This document shows, piece after piece, positions 32,647 to 41,459 of a stretch of 64,000 bases of DNA. Source of the stretch: Streptococcus sp. HF-1907. GTDB lineage: Bacteria > Bacillota > Bacilli > Lactobacillales > Streptococcaceae. The first letter of the stretch is position 1; each line of letters opens with the position of its first letter. The DNA lies in NCBI RefSeq assembly GCF_015594605.1, contig NZ_JADNQT010000003.1, positions 62,001-126,000 on the forward strand, in the 5' to 3' direction. Both the position numbers and the translations under genes were made by a program. The notes below the pieces were generated by a model. The model did no database searches and was not told the origin of the DNA. It saw nothing but the letters and a program-made list of their open reading frames with translations.

Positions 32647-34548
32647 ATGTGCGCTAACCATCAAGAAACAGTGACAAATAAAGACTGTAAGAAACTACCT
32701 ATCGAGGTTATTCTTTACTTTTCTGGTATTATTATCTTCCTTCTAGGACTTATCCTGCCCCTAAATGCCAGCAGCAAGCAAATCTTATCTACCCTTGCCA
32801 TGCTGGTCTCAGGCTATCATGTCATGTGGGAGGGCATTGAGGATACCATCAAGGAAAGTCGCAGGCAAAAGCGTTTCATTCCTAACACCCATATCCTCAT
32901 GACCATGGCTGCTGTCGGTGCTGTGCTTTTGGGGGAAGCTAGTGAAGCTGCCCTCTTGATTTTCATCTTTGCTGGCGCTCATTTTCTGGAAGAATATGTC
33001 GAAGGGCGCAGCCAACGTGAAATCACTAAATTACTCGAACTCAATCCAACCGAAGCCCGTCGCTTGACTGCTAATGGCAAGGTGGAAATCGTCACCGTTG
33101 ACCAACTAGCCATCGGCGACCGCGTGCAAGTCTTAAACGGTGGGCAAATTCCTACTGACGGTCGTATTTTAGAAGGCGAGGCAACTATCGACGAGTCCAA
33201 TATCAGTGGCGAGTCTATTCCGCGTGAAAAAACTATCGGCGATGACGTTTTCGGTGCCACCATCAACGGCAACACTAGCTTCATCATGGAAGTGACCAAG
33301 GACAGCTCCGACACTGTCTTTTCAAAGATTTTGCAACTGGTTGAGAGTTCTCAAAGTCAGCTTTCCCCAACCGCCAGTCGTATTCGGCAAGTGGACCCCT
33401 ACTATGTTAAGGCTGTGCTCTTGATTTTCATTCTGCTTGTAGCACTTGGTCCTAACCTTCTTGGTTGGAGCTGGGCACACACCTTTGCGACCAGCCTGAC
33501 CTTTCTCGTCTCTGCCTCACCTTGCGCCCTTGCGGTTTCTGCTGTCCCAGCGACCTTGGCAGGTATTTCCAACCTAGCTAAGCAGGGTGTCCTCTTCAAG
33601 GGCGGTAGCTTCCTTGCCAACCTCAGCGACCTCAAAGCCATAGCTTTTGACAAGACGGGCACCTTGACCGAAGGCAAACCTCAAGTGGTTTCTTTTGGTT
33701 TTAAAAAGCAGGGCTTGGATGAAGATAAACTTCTGGGGCTCATCGTTGCTATGGAAAAACAATCTAATCACCCACTGGCCCAAGCCATTGTTGACCGTTT
33801 TGAAGAAGACAAGGATGAGATTGCAATCACCATCGAAAACCGCTTGGGACAAGGGATCGTGGCTGATTATGAGGGCCACTGCTATCAAATTGGGAAACCA
33901 ACCAGCTTCGCTTCTATTTCAGAAGAGTGGACAGCCATCAGAACTAAGGAAGAAAGCCTTGGTAGAACCCTTATCTTCGTTGCTATTGATGATGAAGTAG
34001 GCGGCTACATTGCCATCCAAGACCGTCCGCAAGCGTCAGCCATGGCTGCCATCGATTACTTCAAATCAGCCGGTGTTAAGACTATCATGATTACCGGCGA
34101 TGCTGAATTGACCGGACAAGCTATCGGACGCGAGCTAGGAATTGACCACGTTGTCGCAAACGTTATGCCAGAAGACAAGGCACGCGTCATCAAGGAAGAG
34201 CAAGAAAGTACCGGCATGATTGCCATGCTGGGAGACGGTGTCAACGATGCACCAGCCCTAGTGACCGCAGATATCGGTATTGCTATGGGGGACGGGACAG
34301 ATGTCGCCATCGAAACTGCCGATGTCGTTCTCATGCAAAATGACCTCAGCAAACTAGCCCTAGCTCACAAACTCTCAAAACGCCTCAAGGCTAATGTCGC
34401 TCAGAACCTCATTTTCTCTCTCCTCGTGGTTATTCTCCTCGTTAGTCTAACTTTCTGGGGAAATCTGTCCGTGCTTGCCAGTGTCACCCTCCATGAGGGG
34501 TCTACCTTACTAGTCCTCCTCAACACGCTTCGTCTTTTGAAAAAATAA
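32647..34548 (+). CDS. P1B-4-type metal-exporting ATPase (PmtA/CoaT-like)
   Basis: A 633-residue P-type ATPase. Motifs: SGES at 187-190, metal-site SPC at 291-293 (SASPCALAVS), phosphorylation Asp335 in DKTGTLTEGK, HP at 375-376 in KQSNHPLAQA, and GDGVNDAP near 538. The last helix has HEGST at 616-620. SPC plus HEGxT without an N-terminal HMA domain is the P1B-4 class (Fe2+/Co2+/Zn2+), to which streptococcal PmtA belongs. Unlike PmtA, control here seems to be by a MerR regulator. The N-terminus (about 20 residues with two Cys and His) may bind metal. Confidence 0.9.
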   Translation: MCANHQETVTNKDCKKLPIEVILYFSGIIIFLLGLILPLNASSKQILSTLAMLVSGYHVMWEGIEDTIKESRRQKRFIPNTHILMTMAAVGAVLLGEASEAALLIFIFAGAHFLEEYVEGRSQREITKLLELNPTEARRLTANGKVEIVTVDQLAIGDRVQVLNGGQIPTDGRILEGEATIDESNISGESIPREKTIGDDVFGATINGNTSFIMEVTKDSSDTVFSKILQLVESSQSQLSPTASRIRQVDPYYVKAVLLIFILLVALGPNLLGWSWAHTFATSLTFLVSASPCALAVSAVPATLAGISNLAKQGVLFKGGSFLANLSDLKAIAFDKTGTLTEGKPQVVSFGFKKQGLDEDKLLGLIVAMEKQSNHPLAQAIVDRFEEDKDEIAITIENRLGQGIVADYEGHCYQIGKPTSFASISEEWTAIRTKEESLGRTLIFVAIDDEVGGYIAIQDRPQASAMAAIDYFKSAGVKTIMITGDAELTGQAIGRELGIDHVVANVMPEDKARVIKEEQESTGMIAMLGDGVNDAPALVTADIGIAMGDGTDVAIETADVVLMQNDLSKLALAHKLSKRLKANVAQNLIFSLLVVILLVSLTFWGNLSVLASVTLHEGSTLLVLLNTLRLLKK

Positions 34549-34563
34549 GGAGAAGAAATTGGC

Positions 34564-34592
34564 TTGACCCTGCTTCTACATCTTGCTAAAAT
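34564..34592 (+). promoter_or_regulatory. Promoter of hisK
   Basis: TTGACC (34564-34569), 17 bases, TAAAAT (34587-34592), 22 bases before the ATG. It lies directly after the ATPase gene without a clear terminator between them. Confidence 0.75.
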
Positions 34593-34614
34593 AAGGGAAA
34601 AAGGAGGTCTTGCC

Positions 34615-35349
34615 ATGCGCGATAATCATTTACACACCTATTTTTCCTACGATGCTGACGCCAACTTTGAAGATTACTTGGACCATTTTGACGGCGAAAT
34701 CGTCACGACCGAACACTTCGACCTGTCAAACCCCTACTCGGGTCAGGATGATGTTCCTAATTATGAGGCTTATTGCAAAAAAATTGCAGAGCTGACTGAG
34801 ACTTACGGTCCTCGTATCAAAAAAGGGATTGAAATTGGCTACTATCAACCCCGAGAAAATGATATCCTAGCCTATTTGGCTGACAAGGACTTTGACCTCA
34901 AACTCCTCTCCGTCCACCACAACGGTGTCAATGACTACCTGGACGACGAAGTGGCTGATATGGATAAATTCGCCGTCATCGAGGAATACCTGCCCATGCT
35001 AGAATATGCTATCGGACGCGTTGATGCTCATGTATTAGCCCACTTCGACTATGGCTTTCGCAAATTTGACCTTTCGGTAGAAGAGATGAGTCAGTATGAA
35101 GACCAGCTCCGCAGCATTTTCCAAAAAATGATAGACCACAACCTCGCCTTTGAGCTCAACAGCAAGTCCATGTACCTCTACAACCACGAACACCTCTACC
35201 ACTACGCCTTGGAGTTATTACGAGACCTTGGCTACCAGAAATACTCCATCGGCTCAGACGGACACAAACTCGACCACTTCCGCTTGGAATTCCCACGCAT
35301 TCAGGCATTGCTAGACGAGTTTGGCATTACGGAGGATATGATTCTTTAG
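34615..35349 (+). CDS. hisK: Histidinol-phosphatase (PHP type)
   Basis: A 244-residue PHP phosphoesterase, from ATG 34615 (AAAGGAGG upstream). Metal motifs: DNHLHTYFSYDAD at residues 2-14, GIEIGYYQ near 80, SVHHNG near 105, HFDYGF near 143, and GSDGHKLDHF near 221. It removes phosphate from histidinol-phosphate, the step missing from the short hisB of the nearby operon. It lies on the opposite strand, convergent with hisE, and has its own promoter, so it is uncoupled from the T-box. Confidence 0.9.
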   Translation: MRDNHLHTYFSYDADANFEDYLDHFDGEIVTTEHFDLSNPYSGQDDVPNYEAYCKKIAELTETYGPRIKKGIEIGYYQPRENDILAYLADKDFDLKLLSVHHNGVNDYLDDEVADMDKFAVIEEYLPMLEYAIGRVDAHVLAHFDYGFRKFDLSVEEMSQYEDQLRSIFQKMIDHNLAFELNSKSMYLYNHEHLYHYALELLRDLGYQKYSIGSDGHKLDHFRLEFPRIQALLDEFGITEDMIL

Positions 35350-35370
35350 ACCAAGTCACTAAACTGTTTG

Positions 35371-35398
35371 ACCACCAGTCTTGCTGGTGGTTTTCTTG
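35371..35398 (+). terminator. Terminator of hisK
   Basis: ACCACCAG and CTGGTGGT pair perfectly with a five-base loop, followed by TTTTCTTG. Confidence 0.8.
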
Positions 35399-35462
35399 TA
35401 GGCTTTTTAAGAAAAACTAGCTTATTGATTGCATCAAAGAATTAGTAAGTTCGGCAAGAGCT

Positions 35463-35719
35463 GAGACAGGCCCCCTAACTTTCTGAGCAAGTCGGTAACA
35501 GATGAGACGGACTCCCAAGACTCCCCTAAACTTCTAGGCTAGCTGGAAACAACTGAGACGACTTCCTGCAAGTTTGCGACAACTCGACAACACGTGAGAC
35601 GGGCTCCTGCAGGCTTGCAGCAACCCGACAACACATGAGACGGCTTCCTGCAAATCTACAGCAGCCTGACAACATGAGAGACGAACTTTCCCACTTAGCA
35701 ATAAGCCATAAATACACGA
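35463..35719. repeat. Tandem array of about 41-bp repeats
   Basis: Six units start with GAGACRG or GAGACG at 35463, 35504, 35555, 35596, 35637 and 35678. Unit lengths are 41, 51, 41, 41, 41 and about 42. Within the units the second block CTCCTGCAGGCTTGCAG and the end CGACAACAC are best conserved in units 3-5. No coding frame runs through because 41 is not a multiple of three. It lies between hisK and the toxin locus. Confidence 0.75.
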
Positions 35720-35885
35720 AACAGCCGGGGTAGGCTCTCTGACTATCTAGATAACTGATATATTTTATGATTCGGAGAAGGTAGCGCTATCTCTATCCAG
35801 AGAAATTTTGTAACTCTATTACGAATAATTTAGTGTAGACCTGTTATGACGCTGGTTCCGAAGTTTCTGATGGGAGGTGATGCTT

Positions 35886-35936
35886 ATGAGAGTAAGTAGC
35901 AAATCTATTAGGAAGGAGGAGCATTTTGTCAGCTGA
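35886..35936 (+). CDS. Leader peptide of toxin mRNA (16 aa)
   Basis: ATG 35886 with GGGAGGTGAT eight bases upstream encodes MRVSSKSIRKEEHFVS, then TGA. Its last codons run over the toxin ribosome site and start (TTG 35926), so translation of the two frames overlaps by 11 bases. The strong site makes expression likely and suggests coupling. Confidence 0.5.
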   Translation: MRVSSKSIRKEEHFVS

Positions 35937-36030
35937 AGTCGTAATGGTTATCATAGCTTTTGTAAGTTTATTACTAGGCTTGCTTAGTTTAATAATCGTT
36001 ATTATCTTAGCAATCGTGGACAAAAAATAA
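35926..36030 (+). CDS. Type I toxin, small hydrophobic (holin-like) peptide
   Basis: A 34-residue peptide from TTG 35926 (GGAAGGAGGAG upstream): MSAEVVMVIIAFVSLLLGLL, then a second hydrophobic stretch and VDKK at the end. One long transmembrane helix with a charged C-terminus is the shape of holin-like type I toxins such as TxpA and BsrG. ATG 35944 is an alternative internal start. Its 3' end faces a minus-strand promoter and a bidirectional terminator, the layout of a toxin-antitoxin RNA pair. Likely acts on the membrane if overexpressed. Confidence 0.78.
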   Translation: MSAEVVMVIIAFVSLLLGLLSLIIVIILAIVDKK

Positions 36031-36135
36031 CCGTCAGACAACTTTGACACAGTTCTGACGGTTATTTTTAATCTAAGCACTGTGAACCACTGTTAAGCAG
36101 TTCTACAAAGGTGTTGAGTTGGAGCTCAGCACCTT
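36022..36135 (-). ncRNA. Antitoxin RNA of the type I locus
   Basis: A predicted minus-strand RNA of about 110 bases starts near 36135 from the promoter at 36142-36170 and ends at the bidirectional hairpin 36029-36063 (T-run at 36027-36022). It is fully complementary to the toxin mRNA 3' region and to its two hairpins. Confidence 0.65.
36029..36068. terminator. Bidirectional terminator of toxin and antitoxin RNAs
   Basis: AACCGTCAGA (36029-36038) pairs with TCTGACGGTT (36054-36063), extended inside by AACT/AGTT. T-rich tails are on both sides. Confidence 0.85.
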
Positions 36136-36142
36136 TTTATTA
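36108..36142 (+). terminator. Second plus-strand terminator after the toxin
   Basis: AAGGTGTTGAG and CTCAGCACCTT pair over 11 bp with one wobble, followed by five T and ATTATT. It backs up the first one. Confidence 0.8.
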
Positions 36143-36170
36143 TTCTAACAAAATGCTGTCTCACTGTCAA
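36142..36170 (-). promoter_or_regulatory. Antitoxin RNA promoter
   Basis: On the minus strand TTGACA (36170-36165), 17 bases, TAGAAT (36147-36142): a perfect -35 and near-perfect -10. The -35 lies in the loop of a GTCTCA/TGAGAC hairpin (36158-36179) that probably ends the his operon. Confidence 0.82.
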
Positions 36171-36213
36171 AAATGAGACTAGTACGCATTAACTTTGAGG
36201 ATATTTCTTCTGT

Positions 36214-36528
36214 CTAATAATCCGTAATCTCCGCACGGTCGTGGATGTTACTTTGCTTACCTTGGCGGGCTTGTAAGACAGTTTCTACATCATCTAGTGT
36301 TACGCCAGTTTCAACCAGCATGACGGCTAGGTGATAGAGAACATCTGCTGTTTCGTTAGCAATTTCGTCCTTGTCTGCATTTTTGGCTGCGATGACAACC
36401 TCTGTTGCTTCTTCGCCGACTTTCTTGAGAATTTTATCCAAGCCCTTGTTGTATAGATAGTTGGTATAAGCCCCTTCCTTAGGATTGGCTTTTCGGTCCT
36501 GTGCTTCTTTGTATAATGTTTCTAACAT
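36214..36528 (-). CDS. hisE: Phosphoribosyl-ATP pyrophosphatase
   Basis: A 104-residue MazG-like enzyme. KVGEEATEVVIAAKNADKDE holds the E-x-x-E metal site and NETADVLYHLAVML the second acidic helix. It converts PR-ATP to PR-AMP, second step of histidine synthesis. Last gene of the operon, followed by a weak hairpin 36158-36179. Confidence 0.95.
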   Translation of the reverse strand: MLETLYKEAQDRKANPKEGAYTNYLYNKGLDKILKKVGEEATEVVIAAKNADKDEIANETADVLYHLAVMLVETGVTLDDVETVLQARQGKQSNIHDRAEITDY

Positions 36529-36539
36529 AATCGTCCTTT

Positions 36540-36866
36540 CTAGTCGAGGTCAATAGTATTGAAAAAGCAGGAATAAGCTCCAGTATGGCAGGCAGCTCCT
36601 GTTTGAACAACCTCTGCTAAGAGCGTATCTTGGTCGCAATCTGTCTTCAGACTGACCACATCTTGGTAGTGACCGCTGGTTGCACCCTTGTGCCAAATTT
36701 CATTGCGGGAGCGGCTCCAGTAGTGCATTTGTTTGGTCTCTTTGGTCAACTGAAATGCTTCCTCATTCATATAGGCCAGCATGAGGACTTGCTTGGTCTC
36801 ATGGTCGGTCACAATAACAGGAACTAAACCGCCTTGCTTGTCAAAATCTAGTTTGATAGCTGTCAT
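36540..36866 (-). CDS. hisI: Phosphoribosyl-AMP cyclohydrolase
   Basis: A 108-residue enzyme of the stand-alone HisI type. [17 protein letters not shown] and [24 protein letters not shown] carry the Cys and Asp residues that bind zinc and magnesium. It opens the purine ring of PR-AMP. It overlaps hisF by four bases, and hisE starts 11 bases after. Confidence 0.95.
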   Translation of the reverse strand: MTAIKLDFDKQGGLVPVIVTDHETKQVLMLAYMNEEAFQLTKETKQMHYWSRSRNEIWHKGATSGHYQDVVSLKTDCDQDTLLAEVVQTGAACHTGAYSCFFNTIDLD

Positions 36867-37621
36867 AATCGCACCTCCAAACCTGCTTCTGCCATAGCTT
36901 TCTTAGTATCAGCGATAGCAATTTCCCCATAATGGAAAATGGAAGCAGCTAGCGCTCCAGTCGCAGGAGTCTGCTGGAAGACCTCCACCATGTGGTCAAT
37001 AGTGCCTGCACCACCCGACGCGATGATAGGGACATTAACCACGCTAGCCACGGCATTGAGCATGTCGATGTCAAAGCCCGACTTGGTGCCGTCCTTGTCC
37101 ATGGAGGTCAAGAGAATCTCGCCAGCTCCAAGGCTCACCGCCTCACGCGCCCACTCAATCAAATCACGCCCCGTATCCTTGCGGCCACCAGCTACATAGA
37201 CATGCCAAGTGCCGTCTTCTTCCTTGCGGGCATCGATAGCCACCACAACACACTGGCTACCAAACTTCTGCGCGCAATCTGCAATCATCTGGGGATTGGC
37301 TAGCGCTGAGGAATTGACAGCCACCTTGTCTGCTCCTGCCTTGAGCATTTTATTCATGTCTTCAACCGTGCGAATACCACCGCCAACTGTAAAAGGAATA
37401 AAGACCTGTTCAGCCACGCGCCGCACCATATCGACTGTCGTGTCACGTTCTTCATGCGTTGCGGTAATGTCTAGAAAGACCAGTTCATCACAACCTGCTT
37501 CATAATAAGCACGAGCTGAATCCACAGGATCACCGACATCCGTCAGATTGATAAAATTGACGCCCTTAACCACACGCCCATCCTTAACATCCAAGCATGG
37601 AATAATTCGTTTTTTAAACAT
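36863..37621 (-). CDS. hisF: Imidazole glycerol phosphate synthase, cyclase subunit
   Basis: A 252-residue TIM barrel. It starts [20 protein letters not shown], with catalytic Asp11 (CLDV) and Asp132-like residue in VVVAIDARK; phosphate loops GGGIRT and ASGGAG are present. It works with HisH to make IGP and AICAR. Adjacent to hisA, its paralog. Confidence 0.97.
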   Translation of the reverse strand: MFKKRIIPCLDVKDGRVVKGVNFINLTDVGDPVDSARAYYEAGCDELVFLDITATHEERDTTVDMVRRVAEQVFIPFTVGGGIRTVEDMNKMLKAGADKVAVNSSALANPQMIADCAQKFGSQCVVVAIDARKEEDGTWHVYVAGGRKDTGRDLIEWAREAVSLGAGEILLTSMDKDGTKSGFDIDMLNAVASVVNVPIIASGGAGTIDHMVEVFQQTPATGALAASIFHYGEIAIADTKKAMAEAGLEVRL

Positions 37622-37623
37622 GA

Positions 37624-38343
37624 CTAGCCTCCAAACGCCTTCAACTCTGCCAAGCTGATATTACCATTGTAGTAGGCTTTACCAATAATGGTACCCGCTA
37701 GGTCAAGTTGGCTGAGCTCTTCAAGGTCACGACTGCTTGCGATTCCACCAGAAGCAATGACCTTGGCTGTGGTCAATTTTTCTGTCAAGAGCTTGTAGTG
37801 TTCAATATTTGGTCCAGTCAGAGTGCCATCACGGTCAACATCTGTGTAGACAAAGAGTGTGACACCCATTTTTTCCATTTCTTTGGCCAAGCTGATGTAG
37901 TCAACTGTACTGGTTTCCAGCCAGCCTTCTGTTGCCACATAGCCATTTTTGGCATCAATACCGACCACAATCTTGTCTGCTCCAAACTGCTCCAGCGCAG
38001 CTTTAACAAAAGCTGGATTTTTGACTGCCATGGATCCGATAATAACACGGTCAATGCCAACCGCAAGGTAATCCGCAATCTGCTCCAGCGTGCGAATGCC
38101 GCCGCCGACCTCAACGCCGAGACCCGTCGCCACCTTGAGCGTCGCAATTAAATCGCGGTTAGTAGCACAACCGTCCAGCGCACCATCTAAGTCCACCACG
38201 TGAATGAAATCAATCCCTGCATCCTTGAAAATGCGAGCCTGTTCTAAAACGTCAGGATTGACCACTGTTTTCTGGGCAAAGTCACCTTTAAAGAGACGAA
38301 CCGCCTGACCATCCTTAATATCAATTGCTGGAAGAATTTGCAT
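37624..38343 (-). CDS. hisA: ProFAR isomerase
   Basis: A 239-residue TIM barrel. [17 protein letters not shown] gives Asp8, and [14 protein letters not shown] the second catalytic Asp. The phosphate loops GGGIRT and ASGGI are conserved. It performs the Amadori rearrangement before HisF/HisH. It overlaps hisH by 23 bases. Confidence 0.97.
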   Translation of the reverse strand: MQILPAIDIKDGQAVRLFKGDFAQKTVVNPDVLEQARIFKDAGIDFIHVVDLDGALDGCATNRDLIATLKVATGLGVEVGGGIRTLEQIADYLAVGIDRVIIGSMAVKNPAFVKAALEQFGADKIVVGIDAKNGYVATEGWLETSTVDYISLAKEMEKMGVTLFVYTDVDRDGTLTGPNIEHYKLLTEKLTTAKVIASGGIASSRDLEELSQLDLAGTIIGKAYYNGNISLAELKAFGG

Positions 38344-38947
38344 AAACCACCTCCGAAAATGCTTTTAGAATGCCTAAGCCAACCTCACCAGATTTTTCAG
38401 GGTGAAATTGAGCGCCGAAGACCTTATCCTTATGAATCATGGCTGGCACCGCTAGGCTGTAATCTGCTGTCACGTCGATAAATTCCTGCGGAACATCTGT
38501 GAAGTAAGAATGAACAAAGTAGACCGACTGACCGTCAAGACCAGCTGTCAATTCTGTTTCTTGCGCCACTTTCAAATCATTCCAACCCATGTGAGGCACT
38601 GGGTAGCCGGCCTTGGCTTCAATAGGACGGCAGACACCTGGAATGAGCTCCAGACCTGCTGTCTTACCGTATTCTAAACCAGTTTCCACCAAGATTTGCA
38701 TACCTAGGCAGATGCCTAAGAGGGGCGTCTCCGCTGCCGCTGCTTGCTTGATGACAGGCACCAAACCTCGTTTGTCCAGCTCTGCCATTGCGCTTGCAAA
38801 AGCGCCCACACCCGGCAAAATCAAGCCATCTGCCTGAGCGATAACCTCAGCATCCGCCGACAAGACCGCCTCCAAGCCAATTTGTCTCAGCGCCCGCAGG
38901 ACATTTGCCGTGTTCCCCGCGTCGTAATCAATCACCACAATCTTCAT
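38321..38947 (-). CDS. hisH: Imidazole glycerol phosphate synthase, glutaminase subunit
   Basis: A 208-residue class I glutamine amidotransferase, from ATG 38947 ([12 protein letters not shown]). Nucleophile Cys is in [11 protein letters not shown] (about residue 81) and His in [11 protein letters not shown] (about 186), with Glu two residues after. Supplies ammonia to HisF. Confidence 0.96.
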   Translation of the reverse strand: MKIVVIDYDAGNTANVLRALRQIGLEAVLSADAEVIAQADGLILPGVGAFASAMAELDKRGLVPVIKQAAAAETPLLGICLGMQILVETGLEYGKTAGLELIPGVCRPIEAKAGYPVPHMGWNDLKVAQETELTAGLDGQSVYFVHSYFTDVPQEFIDVTADYSLAVPAMIHKDKVFGAQFHPEKSGEVGLGILKAFSEVVYANSSSN

Positions 38948-38948
38948 A

Positions 38949-39533
38949 TCAGAGCATCCCTTTGGTTGAGTTAACACCATGAATCTCAGGGTTTAGGGTA
39001 ATGGCTTCGCGGAGGGCCCGACCAGTTGCTTTAAAGAGAGATTCAGACTTGTGATGATTATTTTTCCCATGAAGAATCTTCAAATGCAGATTCATCTGAA
39101 CATTGAAAGCAAGGGCTTGGAAGAATTCTTCCACCAACTCCGTATCAAAATTGCCTAGGGTCGGATTGGTAAAATCGCAGTCAAAGACTAAATAGCTACG
39201 TCCAGATAGGTCAAGACTAGCCATACCAAGCGTTTCATCCATAGGTACAAAAGCAGTCCCGTAGCGGTTGATACCAGCCTTGTCTCCGAGGGCTTCCTTG
39301 ATAGCCTGCCCAAGAACAATGCCCACATCTTCCACCGTGTGGTGGCTGTCTACCCAAAGGTCACCGTCCGCCTTCACCACAAGGGAAATGCGAGAGTGGC
39401 GTGCAAAAAGGGTCAACATGTGGTCAAAAAAGCCGACCCCAGTTTGAATGTCAACAGGCTCTTGCGCATCCAAGTTGAGCGAGAGCTTGATTTTTGTTTC
39501 GTAAGTGTTTCGTTCGATTGATGCTTGTCTCAT
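38949..39533 (-). CDS. hisB: Imidazoleglycerol-phosphate dehydratase
   Basis: A 194-residue dehydratase, from ATG 39533. It shows [16 protein letters not shown], the pair [11 protein letters not shown], and [13 protein letters not shown], the His-rich manganese sites. It is only the IGPD half; the phosphatase half of enterobacterial HisB is absent, so histidinol-phosphatase comes from hisK. Confidence 0.97.
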   Translation of the reverse strand: MRQASIERNTYETKIKLSLNLDAQEPVDIQTGVGFFDHMLTLFARHSRISLVVKADGDLWVDSHHTVEDVGIVLGQAIKEALGDKAGINRYGTAFVPMDETLGMASLDLSGRSYLVFDCDFTNPTLGNFDTELVEEFFQALAFNVQMNLHLKILHGKNNHHKSESLFKATGRALREAITLNPEIHGVNSTKGML

Positions 39534-39534
39534 G

Positions 39535-40815
39535 TTAGTCCTCGTTTCTGACTTCAATAGCCTTGGCGTGGGCTTGCAAACCTTCTGCGTAGGCTAGGGT
39601 TGTGATGTCTTTTTCTGATGCGTTGATGGCTGCCTTGCTGTATTGGGTGTACTGGATGCGTTTGACGAAGTCGTGCACACCTAGAGCTGATGAGAAGCGG
39701 CTGGTCGCTGTTGTCGGAAGGACATGGTTGGCACCCGCATAGTAGTCTCCGATTGGTTCACTGGTGTAGTGCCCAAGGAAAATTGAACCTGCATTTTCCA
39801 CCTTGTCCAAGTAGTCATAGGCATTTTCCATAGCGATTTCCAAGTGTTCTGGGGCGACTTGATTCATGAGATCAAACATACTGTCCGCATCTGGTGCGAT
39901 GATGACACGTCCATTATTTTCCACAGACGCACGCGCGATTTCTTGACGAGGAAGGTCCAAAAGTTGGCGGTCAATTTCAGCTTCTACTTGCTCTGCCAAT
40001 TCTTCCGAATCTGTTACCAAAATAGCTCGCGCTCTTTTATCGTGTTCAGCCTGAGACAAGAGGTCAGCTGCAACATACTTAGGAATGGCAGAGCTGTCAG
40101 CGATAACGCCAATCTCTGAAGGTCCCGCAATCATGTCGATACCGACCAGTCCATAGACCTGCTTCTTGGCTGTCGCTACAAAGATATTACCAGGTCCAGT
40201 GATTTTATCGACTTTGGGAATAGTCTCTGTGCCGTAAGCTAGCGCTGCAACCCCTTGAGCGCCACCAACTTGGTAAATCTTGTCCACACCAGCAAGTTTT
40301 GCCGCAACTAAGATAGCTGGCACAAATGTGTCCTGCGGTGGTGTGATCATAATGATTTCCTTGACACCCGCAATCTTGGCTGGAATAACATTCATGAGGA
40401 CAGATGACGGATAAGCTGCCGTTCCACCTGGAACATAAACCCCCACACGCTCGATAGGACGAATCATTTGTCCACGGATGACCCCGTCAGAAGGTTGGTC
40501 TTCAAATCCAGTCTCCAACTGCTGGCGGTGATAAGATTCGATATTAGCCTTGGCATTTTCAAGGGCTGACAAGACTGCTGGATCCACATTTTCAAACGCT
40601 TGGTCAATCAAATCCTGACCCACTTCAAAGTCAGTCAAATCAATGCCATCAAACCGCTTGCTGTATTCACGCAAAGCTTCATCACCACGAGTCTTAACCG
40701 CCTCGATAATGTCACGCACGATTGCTTCGACATCTTCATTTTGACGGCTGAGTTCCAGCTGTTCTTGCGCCAAAATGGCTGAAATTTCTTGGTTTGTTCC
40801 ACTTAATCGCTTCAT
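39535..40815 (-). CDS. hisD: Histidinol dehydrogenase
   Basis: A 426-residue enzyme doing the last two oxidations to histidine. Motifs: [48 protein letters not shown], and catalytic Glu-His in APEHLEI. Zinc His and Asp are kept. It is followed by hisB after one base. Confidence 0.97.
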   Translation of the reverse strand: MKRLSGTNQEISAILAQEQLELSRQNEDVEAIVRDIIEAVKTRGDEALREYSKRFDGIDLTDFEVGQDLIDQAFENVDPAVLSALENAKANIESYHRQQLETGFEDQPSDGVIRGQMIRPIERVGVYVPGGTAAYPSSVLMNVIPAKIAGVKEIIMITPPQDTFVPAILVAAKLAGVDKIYQVGGAQGVAALAYGTETIPKVDKITGPGNIFVATAKKQVYGLVGIDMIAGPSEIGVIADSSAIPKYVAADLLSQAEHDKRARAILVTDSEELAEQVEAEIDRQLLDLPRQEIARASVENNGRVIIAPDADSMFDLMNQVAPEHLEIAMENAYDYLDKVENAGSIFLGHYTSEPIGDYYAGANHVLPTTATSRFSSALGVHDFVKRIQYTQYSKAAINASEKDITTLAYAEGLQAHAKAIEVRNED

Positions 40816-41459
40816 TTGAAAGCCACCTCTCTATCTCCCACTAAGCCCTCCAAAGTCTTAATGAAAGTCAAAACTGCTGCATTATTTTTCAGCGCAGCCT
40901 TATTGACAATAAGCCGAGCTGAAATCCGACAAATATCTTCGTAAACTTCTAGACCGTTAGCCACAAGGGTTGAGCCAGTCTCCACGATGTCGACAATGGC
41001 ATCCGCTAGCCCGATGACAGGCGCAATCTCAACCGACCCTTGGATGGAAATAATTTCCACATCCTCACCCTTCTGAGCAAAGTGATTTTTTGCCACGGTC
41101 GGGTATTTGGTAGCAATGCGCTTGCGCTTATGGTCAGACGAGTCATAGTCAGCAGTTGAAGCCACCGCAAATTTACAAAGACCAAAATTCAAATCCAACA
41201 TTTCAAGATAGCCCGTCGGATGTTCGATGAGGACATCTTTACCGACTACTCCCAAGTCAGCCACCCCATGACGCACATAGGTGGTCACATCAGGAGCCTT
41301 GACCAAGAGAAATCGAAATTTGCCGTCTGGGCTATCAAAAATCAAATGACGCCCCTTATCTGCCATGAAAGTCATGTCAAAACCAGCTTTTTCCAACAAG
41401 TCAATCGTCGATTTTTCAATCCGCCCTTTAGTCAGAGCGATAGTTACTGGCTTAGTCAT
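40812..41459 (-). CDS. hisG: ATP phosphoribosyltransferase, short-form catalytic subunit
   Basis: A 215-residue short HisG, from ATG 41459 ([16 protein letters not shown]). PRPP loop region: [18 protein letters not shown]. The short form lacks the regulatory C-terminus and needs HisZ for activity and feedback, and hisZ lies immediately upstream, overlapping by eight bases. First step of the pathway. Confidence 0.96.
   Translation of the reverse strand: MTKPVTIALTKGRIEKSTIDLLEKAGFDMTFMADKGRHLIFDSPDGKFRFLLVKAPDVTTYVRHGVADLGVVGKDVLIEHPTGYLEMLDLNFGLCKFAVASTADYDSSDHKRKRIATKYPTVAKNHFAQKGEDVEIISIQGSVEIAPVIGLADAIVDIVETGSTLVANGLEVYEDICRISARLIVNKAALKNNAAVLTFIKTLEGLVGDREVAFK

Noticed and set aside
35526..35717. 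63-residue minus-strand frame in the 41-bp repeats
   Set aside because: A 41-base unit changes frame each time and no ribosome site is present.
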